64,000 nt of DNA, from positions 124,001 to 188,000 of the forward strand of contig NZ_VJOO01000001.1 in the NCBI RefSeq assembly GCF_007556755.1. The letters are read 5' to 3'. Source of the DNA: Tepidimonas fonticaldi. GTDB lineage: Bacteria > Pseudomonadota > Gammaproteobacteria > Burkholderiales > Burkholderiaceae_C. The notes beneath the pieces are model-generated. The model made no database searches and was not told where the DNA came from. It was given only the letters and a program-made list of their open reading frames with translations. Made by a program: the position numbers and the translations under genes. This document shows, one piece after another, positions 31,841 through 40,959 of this stretch. Numbering within the stretch: position 1 is the first letter of the stretch; every line of letters begins with the position of its first letter.

Positions 31841-32037
31841 GAATCCAACGGCGGAGGACGACGACAGCCCCGCAGTCTAGCCGCTGCGTCGCCACCCGGG
31901 CAAACCCCGATGAACCGCCCCCGGGCAATCGCCCCCAAGCGCTTACACTGCGAAGCGTGCAAGCGCCGCCGAAACGCCCGTCCGTGCGGCAGGCGCGACG
32001 CTTCGATCACTTTCGTCGTTGCCTGGAGTTCGATGCC

Positions 32038-33081
32038 ATGATCCACCGCCGCACCGTGCTGAAGTCGGGCGCCGCCGTCGCGCTGGGCGCCCCCGGCCTG
32101 ATCGGTTTTGCGCAGCAGAGCGTGACGCTCAAGTTCCACACCTTCATGTCGCCCACCTCCAACGTGTGGCTGAACATGCACAAGGCGTGGATGGACAAGG
32201 TGGAGAAGGAATCGGGCGGGCGCATCAAGTTCGAGGGCTACCCCGCGATGCAGTTGGGCGGCTCGCCGGTCCAGCTGTATGACCAAGCCAAGGACGGTGT
32301 GGTCGATATCGTCTGGACGCTGCCGGGCAACACCCCGGGGCGCTTCCCGCGCACCGAGGTGTTCGAGCTGCCGTTCATGATGACGAATGCCGAGGCCACC
32401 TCCAAAGCCTTCTGGGAGTTCATCCAGACCAAAGGCGCCGACGAGTACCGCGACATCCACCCGATCGCGCTGCAGGTCCACGGCCCGGGCATGTTCCATG
32501 TCAAGACGCGTCTGATCACGCAACCGGACGACTTGCGCGGCCTCAAGATGCGCGGCCCGACGCGCCAGATCACGAAGATGCTGGGCTACCTGGGCGCGAC
32601 CCCGGTCGGCATGCCGCTGCCGCAAATCCCCGATGCGCTGTCCAAGGGCGTCATCGACGGCTGCGTCATCCCCTGGGAGGTGGTGCCCTCGGTCAAGGTG
32701 CACGAGCTGGTGAGCAACCACAGCGAATTCGACCCCAAGGGCGGCGCGCTGTACACGACCACCTTCGTCATGGGCATGAACAAGGCGCGCTATGCCTCGC
32801 TGCCGCCCGACCTCAAGAAGGTGATCGACGCCAACTCGGGCATCGAGACGTCCGCCTTCCTGGGGCGCACCCAGCAGGCGGGCGATGCGCCGGCACGCAA
32901 GCAGGCCGTGGACCGCGGCAACAAAATCCACACCATCGCGCTGGCCGAGGCGCAGGAGTTCCGCCGCAAAGCGCGCCAGGTGGAGGCCGAATGGGTGCAG
33001 GACATGGACAAGCGCGGTCTCAACGGCCGCGACTTGCTGGACACCGCCCGCAAGCTGATCGAGAAGCACACCAAGGCGTAA
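32038..33081 (+). CDS. TRAP-type solute-binding protein (DctP family), orphan
   Basis: 347 residues. The start MIHRRTVLKSGAAVALGAPGLIGFA has a twin-arginine-like motif and a hydrophobic stretch, so export by Tat is likely. The mature part has the DctP fold: LKFHTFMSPTSNVWLNMHKAWMDKVE, GGRIKFEGYPAMQLGG and the ligand arginine region LKMRGPTRQITKML near residue 175. TRAP systems need DctQ and DctM membrane subunits, but none is encoded nearby. It may serve a remote TRAP transporter. The ligand is probably a carboxylic acid. The 197 bases upstream hold no other gene. Confidence 0.9.
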   Translation: MIHRRTVLKSGAAVALGAPGLIGFAQQSVTLKFHTFMSPTSNVWLNMHKAWMDKVEKESGGRIKFEGYPAMQLGGSPVQLYDQAKDGVVDIVWTLPGNTPGRFPRTEVFELPFMMTNAEATSKAFWEFIQTKGADEYRDIHPIALQVHGPGMFHVKTRLITQPDDLRGLKMRGPTRQITKMLGYLGATPVGMPLPQIPDALSKGVIDGCVIPWEVVPSVKVHELVSNHSEFDPKGGALYTTTFVMGMNKARYASLPPDLKKVIDANSGIETSAFLGRTQQAGDAPARKQAVDRGNKIHTIALAEAQEFRRKARQVEAEWVQDMDKRGLNGRDLLDTARKLIEKHTKA

Positions 33082-33135
33082 GCCCGCCCTGCCCCGCCCC
33101 GGCACCGTGGGTGGGGCGGCACTACACTTGGGCGC

Positions 33136-33690
33136 ATGTTTCGCAGTCCCATCCGGTTTTGTTGCGCCTGTGCCGCTGCGGTGGAGCACCGCATTCCCGA
33201 CGACGGGGACACCCGGGTGCGGGCGGTGTGCCCCGCGTGCGGCACCATCCACTACGAAAACCCGCTCAACGTCGTCGGGACGGTCCCTTACTGGGGGCAG
33301 GACGGCGCCCAGGTGCTGCTGTGCCGGCGCGCCATCGAGCCGCGCCGGGGCAAATGGACGCTGCCCGCCGGCTTCATGGAGCTGGGGGAGACGACCGAGC
33401 AGGGCGCCCTGCGCGAGACGGTGGAAGAAGCCGGTGCGCAGATCGCGCTGGAGGGCTTGTTCACGCTGCTCAACGTCGCGCGCGTGGGCCAGGTGCACAT
33501 CTACTACCGGGCGCGCCTGTTGAGCGATCGCTTCGATCCAGGGCACGAGACGCTGGAAGCACGCCTGTTCCACGAGCACGAGGTTCCGTGGGAGGAGCTC
33601 GCCTTTCGCACGGTCCACGAGACGCTGCGCCGCTACTTCGACGACCGCCGCCAGGGGCGCTTCGGGGTGCACACCGGCGACATCGCCTGA
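33136..33690 (+). CDS. Nudix hydrolase with N-terminal zinc-ribbon
   Basis: 184 residues. N-terminal Cys9/Cys12 and Cys32/Cys35 can form a zinc ribbon, as in NudC-like and ADP-ribose pyrophosphatase-type proteins. The Nudix box is complete at residues 79-101 (GFMELGETTEQG, ALRETVEEAG). The substrate is a nucleoside diphosphate derivative, not further defined. A TACACT -10-like box ends only 7 bases before the ATG, so the mRNA may be leaderless. It converges with the GGDEF-EAL gene. Confidence 0.88.
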   Translation: MFRSPIRFCCACAAAVEHRIPDDGDTRVRAVCPACGTIHYENPLNVVGTVPYWGQDGAQVLLCRRAIEPRRGKWTLPAGFMELGETTEQGALRETVEEAGAQIALEGLFTLLNVARVGQVHIYYRARLLSDRFDPGHETLEARLFHEHEVPWEELAFRTVHETLRRYFDDRRQGRFGVHTGDIA

Positions 33691-33703
33691 AGGACGGGCA
33701 TCG

Positions 33704-33722
33704 GCGCGGGCATCACCCGCGC
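33704..33722. terminator. Weak hairpin between convergent genes
   Basis: GCGCGGG and CCCGCGC form a 7-bp stem around a 5-base loop in the gap between the Nudix and GGDEF-EAL genes. There is no T-run in either direction, so factor-independent termination is doubtful. Confidence 0.3.
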
Positions 33723-33724
33723 GG

Positions 33725-35857
33725 TCAGACCTCGCGGCGGTAGCTGCGCGCCAGCGCTTCGAGCTGGTCCGGCGGCATCGGGCGGCCGATCAGGTAGCCC
33801 TGCACCTGGGTGACGCCAATGGCCTCCAGAAAGTCGCACTGGCGCTGAGTCTCCACGCCTTCCGCGATGATCTCCACGCCCAAGGACTGCCCGAGGGCGA
33901 CCACTGCCCGCACGATGGCGCGGTCGGCGCGTCCGCGTGTGATGTGGGTGACGAAAGCGCGGTCGATCTTGATCGCATCGATGGGGAACTGCAGGGCATA
34001 GGCCAGCGACGAATGGCCGACCCCGAAGTCGTCGATGGCCACCATGACGCCCGCATCGCGGCAGCGCTGCAACAGGCGGATCGAATGATCGACGTCCTGC
34101 ATGGTGAGGCTTTCGGTGATTTCCAGCTCGATGCACCCGGGCGACACACCGGACGATTGCAGCGCGGACTGGATGTGTTCCATCAGCGACGGGGCCAAAA
34201 ACTGCCGCGGCGACAGGTTGATGCCCACCCGCAGGGGCAGTCCGGCGCGCTCCCAGGCGGCGGCCTGTTGCGCGGCACTGGCCAGCACCCACGCCCCGAC
34301 ATCGATGATCGCGCCGGATTCTTCCAACAGCGGGACGAACTCCGCTGGCGACACCTCGCCCCATTCCGTGCTGCGCCAGCGGATCAGGGCCTCGCAGCCG
34401 ACGATGCGCCCGGTGGCGACATCCATCTGCGGCTGATAGGCCAGGTAGAACTCCTGCCGCTCCAGGGCGCGGTGCAGCGCCCGCTCGAACGCGAGTAGCC
34501 GCTGGCGGCGCTGTGACAGCGCGTCGTCGGCCTCGGCCCCCAGCTCGTCGCGCCCCTGGGCGCGGGCGCGGCGCTGGGCCTCTTGCGCCAGGGTCAGCAG
34601 CGGTTCCGCCTCGTGGCCGTGGGTGGGGCAAATGGCCCAGCCGGCGCTGAACGGCACCACCAGTTCCTGCTGCTCCAGATGCACCGGCTGGCGCAGGGCC
34701 TGCTGCACACGTCGAAAAACCGCCGAGGCGGCCGCGCCGTCCGTGGCCTGGATCGCGACCGCGAACTCGTCACCGCCGACGCGGGCCACTTCGACGACGG
34801 TTCCCCCGTCCTGATGGTGCTTTAGGCGCTGGCCCCACAGCGCCAGCAGGCGGTTGGCCCCGCCCTCCCCCAGGCTTTCGTTGAAGCGGGCGAAGCGGTG
34901 GATATCGATGGTACCAATGAGCAGGACACGGTCGTTTTCGGCACGCACCTTCTGGATGCGCTCGGCCGCGCGGCGCAGGAACAGCCGGCGGTTCGGCAAA
35001 TCCGTGGTCTCGTCGTGCAGCGACAGATAGTCCACCAGCGCCTCGGTGCGGCGGATGCTCGTCAAATCCTGGAAGACGCCGAACACGCGGTCGGCGTCCT
35101 CGCCGTGCAGGCCCCGCTCGCCCACCACGCGCAAAATGCGGTCCGACGATTGCAGGTGGATGCGAAACTCCAGATCCAGGCGCGCCCCGACGTCGCGCGC
35201 GCGCTCCATGGCATGGTGCAGCCGCTGCCGGTCGTCCGGGTGGACACGGGCCAAAAACTCCTCGCGCGGCACGCTGTCTTGGGCGCGAATGCCCGCCAGC
35301 GGCTCGAACTCCTCGCTCCAGCTCAAGCGGTCGCTGGACAGCAGCCACTCCCAATACCCCAGTCCCGCGATGCGGCGCACCGACAGCTCGCGCAGCCGCG
35401 CACGCCGCACTTCGCGCGTCAGGTTGCCGGCGCGCAGGGCGTAGCGCACGCGCTCGCGCAGCAGCGGCCAGCTGATGGGTTTGGTGATGAAGTCCGTCGC
35501 CCCGGCCTCGAAGGCGGTCTCGATCGACGCGATGTCGTCGGCGGCCGTCAGCATGACGATGGGCAGCGCGTCGTCGGCCAGCAGCAGCCGGATTTGCGCG
35601 CACGCCGCATGGCCGTCCAGCCCCGGCATCATGACGTCCATCAGAATCAGATCGGGCTGCTCGGTCTGCACGGCGGCGATCGCCTCGTGTCCGTCGCCCG
35701 CCTCCAGGATGCGATAGCGCTCGCGCGCCAGCACGGCACGCACCATGGCCCGGGTGGCGCGATCGTCATCGACGACCAGCACGGTCGCGGCAGGTGCGTC
35801 GGGCATGGGGGCCGTCGGTCGGCTGGATGTGACCGGAGGGAGGTCCAAGGTGTTCAT
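33725..35857 (-). CDS. REC-PAS-GGDEF-EAL cyclic-di-GMP signalling protein
   Basis: 710 residues: receiver domain with phospho-acceptor Asp74 in ILMDVMMPG, a PAS/PAC region (about 175-275), a GGDEF domain with the intact motif ARVGGDEFAVA near 365, and an EAL domain with CEALIRWR near 495, NLSPRQF, EITES, DDFGVGHSS and EGVETQ. Both catalytic motifs look intact, so synthesis and breakdown of c-di-GMP are both possible. No membrane segment. The start codon region is duplicated by a 13-bp tandem repeat. The divergent Hpt protein may pass phosphate to its receiver domain. Confidence 0.93.
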   Translation of the reverse strand: MNTLDLPPVTSSRPTAPMPDAPAATVLVVDDDRATRAMVRAVLARERYRILEAGDGHEAIAAVQTEQPDLILMDVMMPGLDGHAACAQIRLLLADDALPIVMLTAADDIASIETAFEAGATDFITKPISWPLLRERVRYALRAGNLTREVRRARLRELSVRRIAGLGYWEWLLSSDRLSWSEEFEPLAGIRAQDSVPREEFLARVHPDDRQRLHHAMERARDVGARLDLEFRIHLQSSDRILRVVGERGLHGEDADRVFGVFQDLTSIRRTEALVDYLSLHDETTDLPNRRLFLRRAAERIQKVRAENDRVLLIGTIDIHRFARFNESLGEGGANRLLALWGQRLKHHQDGGTVVEVARVGGDEFAVAIQATDGAAASAVFRRVQQALRQPVHLEQQELVVPFSAGWAICPTHGHEAEPLLTLAQEAQRRARAQGRDELGAEADDALSQRRQRLLAFERALHRALERQEFYLAYQPQMDVATGRIVGCEALIRWRSTEWGEVSPAEFVPLLEESGAIIDVGAWVLASAAQQAAAWERAGLPLRVGINLSPRQFLAPSLMEHIQSALQSSGVSPGCIELEITESLTMQDVDHSIRLLQRCRDAGVMVAIDDFGVGHSSLAYALQFPIDAIKIDRAFVTHITRGRADRAIVRAVVALGQSLGVEIIAEGVETQRQCDFLEAIGVTQVQGYLIGRPMPPDQLEALARSYRREV

Positions 35858-35870
35858 CCAAGGTGTTCAT
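35845..35870. repeat. 13-bp tandem duplication covering the start codon
   Basis: CCAAGGTGTTCAT occurs twice in a row (35845-35857 and 35858-35870). On the minus strand each copy contains ATGAACACC. The proximal ATG (35857) is in frame with the GGDEF-EAL protein. The upstream ATG (35870) is out of frame and would read a short peptide of about 34 residues. Confidence 0.9.
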
Positions 35871-35961
35871 CGTCAGCAAGGGCGCCCGCACGGGCAGGCA
35901 GGCCCACCCCGTACAATAGCATCGACCGCGGGCTCCCTGTCGGGTGACGCCGGTTTTTTCC

Positions 35962-36306
35962 ATGACCTCCCCGCTGATCAACTCCGCCAACCTCGACGAG
36001 CTGCTGTCCCTGCTGGGGGAGGAGTTTCGCGACATCGCCCGGCTGTTCGTCGATCAGCTCGAGGGCGAGCTGGCGGGCCTGCGCGCGGCGCGGGCCGCGC
36101 AGGATTGGCCGGGGCTGTACCGCCGCGCGCATGCGCTCAAGGGCAGCAGCGGCAACATGGGCGCCACGGCGCTGTCCGAGTCGGCCGCGCGCCTGGAGCG
36201 GGCCGCGCGCGAGGGCGACCTGGAGGGCATCGAGCGCGAGATGGCCGCCATCGAGCACCTGGCACCGCAGACCGTGCAGGCGCTGCAGGCCGGCCGCTAC
36301 GTGTGA
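35962..36306 (+). CDS. Stand-alone Hpt (histidine phosphotransfer) protein
   Basis: 114 residues, all helical. The phospho-accepting His57 is in YRRAHALKGSSGNMGA, the classic Hpt motif. Such proteins shuttle phosphate between receiver domains of hybrid kinases and response regulators. ATG at 35962 is used; an in-frame GTG at 35944 is possible. It diverges from the REC-PAS-GGDEF-EAL gene, 104 bases apart, which makes that receiver domain the most likely partner. No hybrid kinase is encoded nearby. Confidence 0.88.
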   Translation: MTSPLINSANLDELLSLLGEEFRDIARLFVDQLEGELAGLRAARAAQDWPGLYRRAHALKGSSGNMGATALSESAARLERAAREGDLEGIEREMAAIEHLAPQTVQALQAGRYV

Positions 36307-36324
36307 CGGGCCCGCACCCGACTT

Positions 36325-37386
36325 TCAGCTGAACAGGCGGCGGGCGTCGGGCGACCCGGCCGGAAACGCCCGCTCCTCCAGGGCCTCGTAGAGCAGCTCC
36401 AGCTCACCGCCGATGCGGTCCAGCGCCTCGGCGTCCAGCAATTGCCCCGCCTCATCCGTCACCCAGCCGTCCATCGCGGCGGCCAGCGCCGTGGACAGTT
36501 CGCGCAAGCGCTGGTACGGGCGCTCCTCGCGCGGCACATGGGTGGCTTCGAGGGTCAAGCGGACCTCGCGCAGCACGGCAAGCTCGGGGTCGTCGGCCAG
36601 CGCGGCCTGGGTTTCGAACCGCAGCACCAGCAGCGGCGCCCCTCCGGGCTGCGTGGCCGGCAACACCATGCGCCCCGGCAGCGCCCCGGGCACGAAGCCC
36701 AGGCGCCCGGCATGCTGGGCCACGTAACCGGGGCTCCAGGCGGCGCGCTGTGCCCGCAGGGTGAAGGTGAGCTGGGCGTCGTGGGCGGCGGCAAACTGGT
36801 CCAGCTCGCGCGCTTGGTGCACGACGGCCATCATGTCCGGAAAATCCGCCACGCCCAACAGATGTTCGGCCCAGGCTTCGAGCTTTTGGACGAATTCGGA
36901 ATATTCGATTTCGTTGAGCGGACCGGCCCGGTTGGTCAGCTGCAGCCCGGCGCGCAGGGCGCGGTAGCGCTGACCTGGGCGCGGCGGCTCCCAGGCGTCG
37001 TCGGCGGCAGCATCCTCCGGCAGGCCTTCGATGAAAAAGGGCTTGCTGCCGATGCGCCGCGTGCCCGGCAGGGACTGCAGCACGGCGTCACCCGAAACGG
37101 GTTTTTCCAATTGCAGCGGCACGATCACGTCCAGCCGCGGCGACAGCCCCCCCAGCCCCGTGGCGGGCGGGGCGGCCGCGCGGTCGGGGCTGACGGTAGT
37201 GGCATCGGCGCCCAGGGTGGGTTCGAGCCGCTCGGCACTGGGCGGCGCCCCGTCCGCATCGGCCGCGGCAGCCGGGGCGCGGCGCGGCGCCAGCCGCCGC
37301 GTCTGCCACCGGTGGTAGGCCCAGACGCCCAGGAGCACGACCACGCCAACGGCGATCAGGCCGATTTGCAAGGGACTCAGCGTCAT
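36325..37386 (-). CDS. zipA: Cell division protein ZipA-like
   Basis: 353 residues. One N-terminal membrane helix (LQIGLIAVGVVVLLGVWAYHRW) is followed by a Pro/Ala-rich linker to about residue 75, and a C-terminal ZipA/FtsZ-binding-like domain (VIVPLQLEKPVSGDAVLQSL onward, with FDMMAVV-like FPDMMAVVHQA near 190). It would tether FtsZ to the membrane during division. Sequence similarity to enteric ZipA is weak, as is usual in betaproteobacteria. The ATG overlaps the smc stop as ATGA, the known smc-zipA arrangement. Confidence 0.85.
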   Translation of the reverse strand: MTLSPLQIGLIAVGVVVLLGVWAYHRWQTRRLAPRRAPAAAADADGAPPSAERLEPTLGADATTVSPDRAAAPPATGLGGLSPRLDVIVPLQLEKPVSGDAVLQSLPGTRRIGSKPFFIEGLPEDAAADDAWEPPRPGQRYRALRAGLQLTNRAGPLNEIEYSEFVQKLEAWAEHLLGVADFPDMMAVVHQARELDQFAAAHDAQLTFTLRAQRAAWSPGYVAQHAGRLGFVPGALPGRMVLPATQPGGAPLLVLRFETQAALADDPELAVLREVRLTLEATHVPREERPYQRLRELSTALAAAMDGWVTDEAGQLLDAEALDRIGGELELLYEALEERAFPAGSPDARRLFS

Positions 37387-40300
37387 GGTGTCGGGTTCTC
37401 CATCATGGACACGGCGCCGGCGATGTCGACGGCGACGATGCGCGAGACGCCCTGCTCCTGCATGGTCACGCCCACGAGTTGCTGGGCCATTTCCATGGCG
37501 ATGCGGTTGTGGCTGATGAACAGGAACTGGGTCTCGCGGCTCATTTGGGTCACCAGGCGCGCGTAGCGTTCCGTGTTGGCGTCGTCCAGTGGCGCATCCA
37601 CCTCGTCGAGCAGGCAGAACGGCGCCGGGTTGAGCTGGAAGATCGCAAACACCAGAGCGATGGCGGTGAGCGCCTTTTCGCCGCCGGACAGCAGGTGGAT
37701 GGTCTGGTTTTTCTTGCCCGGGGGTTGGGCCATGACCTGCACCCCGGCGTCCAGAATCTCTTCGCCGGTCATGATCAGGCGCGCCTGCCCGCCGCCGAAC
37801 AGCTCGGGGAACATGCGGCCGAAGTGGCCGTTGACGGTCTCGAAGGTGTGGGCGAGCAGCTCGCGCGTCTCGGCGTCGATCTTGCGGATGGCGTCCTCCA
37901 GCGTCTGGATGGCCTGCTGCAGATCCTGCGACTGGCTGGCCAGAAACTGCTGCCGCTCGCGCGCGGCGCTGAGTTCCTCCAGCGCCGCGAGGTTGACCGC
38001 CCCCAGGGCCGCGATCTCGCGCTGCAGGCGGTCGATCTCGCCCTGCAGGCCTTGCAGGCGCACGCCGTCGGCCTCGACCGACTGGCCGACCGCCTCCAGA
38101 TCGACCCCCTCCTCCGCCAGCCATTGGCTGTATTGGTCCAGGGCCAGCTGCGCCGCCTGCTCCTTGAGTTGGAACTCGGTAATGCGCGCGCGCAGCGGAT
38201 CGAGTTCGCGCTCGCCGCGCAGCCGGTGCTCGTCGGCCGCGCGCAGCCGCGCGGTCAGCTCGTCGTAGCGGCTGCGTTCGGCGGCCAGGGCCTCCTCGCG
38301 CCGCTGGCGCTCGGCCAGCGCGTCCTGTAGGCCGTTGCGCGCGGCGTCATCGGTCAAGCGCTGCAACTCGGTCTGCAGGTGGTCGTATTCGGCCGCCAGA
38401 CGGGCCTGCTGCTCCTGCGCCGTGTGGGCCTGGCGCTGCAGTTCGGCGCGGCGCGCGGCCATGGAGCGCTGGGCAAACGCGGCTTCCTGCGCCTGGCGTT
38501 CGGCCGCGCGCACCTGCTCGCGCGCCGCGGCCACGTGGCGCTCGGCCTCCAGGGCGGCGTCTTCCAGGTGGGCCAGCTGCTCCTGGGTGTCGGCCAGTTG
38601 CAGGTCCAGCGCCTCGAAGCGCGCCTCGGCCTCCAGGCGCCGCGCCTCCAGCGCCTCGAGGTCGGCCTCCACCTCGGCCATGTCCTGGGCCAGCCGCTCC
38701 TGCCGCAGACGCGCCTGCTCGGCCGCCTGCTCGCCTTTGAGCAGCTCGACCTGGATGGCGTGGCGGCGCTGCTGCGCATCGGCCAGGTCGCGGCGGGCTT
38801 GCTGGACCTGCTGCGTGGTCTCGGCCAGTTGGGCCTCGGCGCGCTGCACGCGGGCGCGCGCCTCCTCGTGGATCAGGGTCTGGGCGCGCAGGGCGCGCTC
38901 AAGGTTATCGATCTCGTGGGCCCGCGCCAACAGGCCGGACTGCGGGTCGTCGGCGGCGTAGAAGGCCACATCGTGTGCCCCGACGCTGTGGCCCTGCGGG
39001 GTGTAGATGCGCTGGCCCGGCTGCAGGCTGGCGCGCAGGCGCAGGGCGGTGTCCAGATCGGGCGCGGTCCAGTCGCCGTGTAACCATGCCGCCAGCACGG
39101 GGTGCAGGGTTGCGTCGTGCAGCCGCAGGCGCTCGATCAGGGGTGTGCAACCGGGCAGCGCCTCGGCCTGCGCGGCCGATGCCCCGCTCACCGCGGGGGT
39201 GAAGAAAGCCATCTTGGCCGGTGGGGCTTCGCGCTCCAGGGCGCGCACGGCGTCGAGCTGCTCCACCTGCAGGGCACGCAGGCGTTCGCGCAGCGCGGCC
39301 TCCAGGGCGGTCTCCCATCCGGGCTCGGTGTCCAGCCGGGTCCACAGGCCGGCCAGCCCGTCCAGGCCGTGGCGCTGCAGCCAGGGTTGCAGTCGCTCGT
39401 CGGTCTGCAGCTTGTCCTGCAGGGCGCGCAAAGCCTGCAGGCGGGCCTGCAGCTCGGCCGCGCGGCGCGCCTCGGCCTGCTCGGCCTGCTGGGCGTCGCG
39501 GCGCTCGGCCTCGGTGTGCGGCAAGGCGGCTTCGCCTGTCGCCAGGCGTTCCTCGGCGATGGCCAGGGCGGCCTCGGCCGCTTCCAGCTCGGCACGCCAA
39601 TGGAGCAGGCGCTCGGCATCGGGCGGGGCGACAGCGGTACGCTCGCCGTGCAGCCGGTCCAGGCGCTGCCGCCATTGCCGGGCCTGCTCGTCCAGGGCGC
39701 GCTGCTCGGCCGCCAGCACGCCGATGGCCTGCTGCACCTCGTGCACGCGCTGGCGCTGCTGCGCCAGACGCGCTTGTGCTTGGCGTTGCGCGTCCTCCAG
39801 CGCGGGCAGGCGCTGCGTCTGTTCCTCCAGCCGCGCGGCCAACACCTCGGCCTGCTCGGCGGCGCCGGCCTCTTGCTCGTCCAGCGCCATCAGCGCGTCG
39901 GCGGCGGCCTCGGCGCGCGCGCGCCAGTCGGCGATCTGTTGGGTCAAGGCCGTCTGGCGCTGCTCGGCGCGCTGGCGCCCCTCGACGACGAAGCGGATTT
40001 CCGCCTCCAGCCGGGCCACCTCGGCCCCCGCCTCGTACAGACGGCCCTGGGCACGATTGACGGCTTCGCCCGCCTCGTAGTGGGCCTGGCGGATGGCCTC
40101 CAAGTCCGCCTCGGTGCGGCGCAGCTCGGCCATGCGCGCTTCCAGCGCATTGAGGGCCTGCAGCCCCTCCGCGCGCACCTGGGTGAGCTGGGCGTCGGCC
40201 TCGCGGCGCTTGAGCCACCAGAGCTGGTGCTGGCGGCGCGTGGCGGCGGACTGCAGTTCGTGGTAGCGCCGGGCGACGGCGGCCTGCTGCTCCAGCCGCT

Positions 40301-40916
40301 CCAGATTGGCGTTGAGTTCGCGCAGGATGTCCTCGACCCGGGTGAGGTTCTCGCGCGTGTCGGCCAGCCGGTTGGCGGTTTCGCGCCGGCGCTCCTTGTA
40401 TTTGGACACGCCTGCGGCCTCTTCCAAAAACAGGCGCAGCTCTTCCGGGCGGCTTTCGATGATGCGGCTGATGGTGCCCTGCCCAATGATGGCGTAGGCG
40501 CGCGGCCCAAGGCCCGTGCCCAGGAAGACGTCCTGCACGTCGCGCCGGCGCACGGGCTGCTGGTTGATGTAGTAGCTGCTGGTGCCGTCGCGCGTCAGCA
40601 CGCGCTTGACGGAAATCTCGGCATACTGGTTCCAGGGGCCGCCGGCGCGGCGCGCGCTGTTGTCGAACACCAGCTCGACGCTGGCCCGCTGGGCGGGCTT
40701 GCGCGTGGTGGTGCCGTTGAAGATGACGTCCTGCATGGACTCGCCGCGCAGCTCGCTGGCCTTGGACTCGCCCAGCACCCAGCGCACGGCGTCCATGATG
40801 TTGGATTTGCCGCAGCCGTTCGGGCCCACCACCCCGACCAGCTGCCCCGGGAGCTGGAAGGTGGTCGGCTCGGCAAACGACTTGAAGCCGGACAACTTGA
40901 TGGTCTGCAGGCGCAC
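37383..40916 (-). CDS. smc: Chromosome segregation ATPase Smc
   Basis: Condensin-type ATPase, 1177 residues. N-terminal Walker A GPNGCGKSNIMDAVRWVLGE, long coiled-coil arms, a hinge region near residues 520-650 (for example TPLIERL and GQRIYTPQGH), and C-terminal LLSGGEKALTAIALV (ABC signature) with FCLLDEVDAPLDDAN (Walker B). Start MRLQTIKLSGFKSFAEPTTF is the family N-terminus. zipA follows in the same operon. No scpA or scpB condensin genes are in the window. It diverges from dapC, with 43 bases between the starts. Confidence 0.97.
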   Translation of the reverse strand: MRLQTIKLSGFKSFAEPTTFQLPGQLVGVVGPNGCGKSNIMDAVRWVLGESKASELRGESMQDVIFNGTTTRKPAQRASVELVFDNSARRAGGPWNQYAEISVKRVLTRDGTSSYYINQQPVRRRDVQDVFLGTGLGPRAYAIIGQGTISRIIESRPEELRLFLEEAAGVSKYKERRRETANRLADTRENLTRVEDILRELNANLERLEQQAAVARRYHELQSAATRRQHQLWWLKRREADAQLTQVRAEGLQALNALEARMAELRRTEADLEAIRQAHYEAGEAVNRAQGRLYEAGAEVARLEAEIRFVVEGRQRAEQRQTALTQQIADWRARAEAAADALMALDEQEAGAAEQAEVLAARLEEQTQRLPALEDAQRQAQARLAQQRQRVHEVQQAIGVLAAEQRALDEQARQWRQRLDRLHGERTAVAPPDAERLLHWRAELEAAEAALAIAEERLATGEAALPHTEAERRDAQQAEQAEARRAAELQARLQALRALQDKLQTDERLQPWLQRHGLDGLAGLWTRLDTEPGWETALEAALRERLRALQVEQLDAVRALEREAPPAKMAFFTPAVSGASAAQAEALPGCTPLIERLRLHDATLHPVLAAWLHGDWTAPDLDTALRLRASLQPGQRIYTPQGHSVGAHDVAFYAADDPQSGLLARAHEIDNLERALRAQTLIHEEARARVQRAEAQLAETTQQVQQARRDLADAQQRRHAIQVELLKGEQAAEQARLRQERLAQDMAEVEADLEALEARRLEAEARFEALDLQLADTQEQLAHLEDAALEAERHVAAAREQVRAAERQAQEAAFAQRSMAARRAELQRQAHTAQEQQARLAAEYDHLQTELQRLTDDAARNGLQDALAERQRREEALAAERSRYDELTARLRAADEHRLRGERELDPLRARITEFQLKEQAAQLALDQYSQWLAEEGVDLEAVGQSVEADGVRLQGLQGEIDRLQREIAALGAVNLAALEELSAARERQQFLASQSQDLQQAIQTLEDAIRKIDAETRELLAHTFETVNGHFGRMFPELFGGGQARLIMTGEEILDAGVQVMAQPPGKKNQTIHLLSGGEKALTAIALVFAIFQLNPAPFCLLDEVDAPLDDANTERYARLVTQMSRETQFLFISHNRIAMEMAQQLVGVTMQEQGVSRIVAVDIAGAVSMMENPTP

Positions 40917-40959
40917 GGGGCGCTAGTGTACGTGCCCACAACGGCTACCATTGCGGCCC

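Noticed and set aside
35858-35870. Upstream ATG at 35870 as the true start of the GGDEF-EAL gene
   Set aside because: The two ATGs are 13 bases apart, so the upstream one reads a different frame that stops after about 34 codons.
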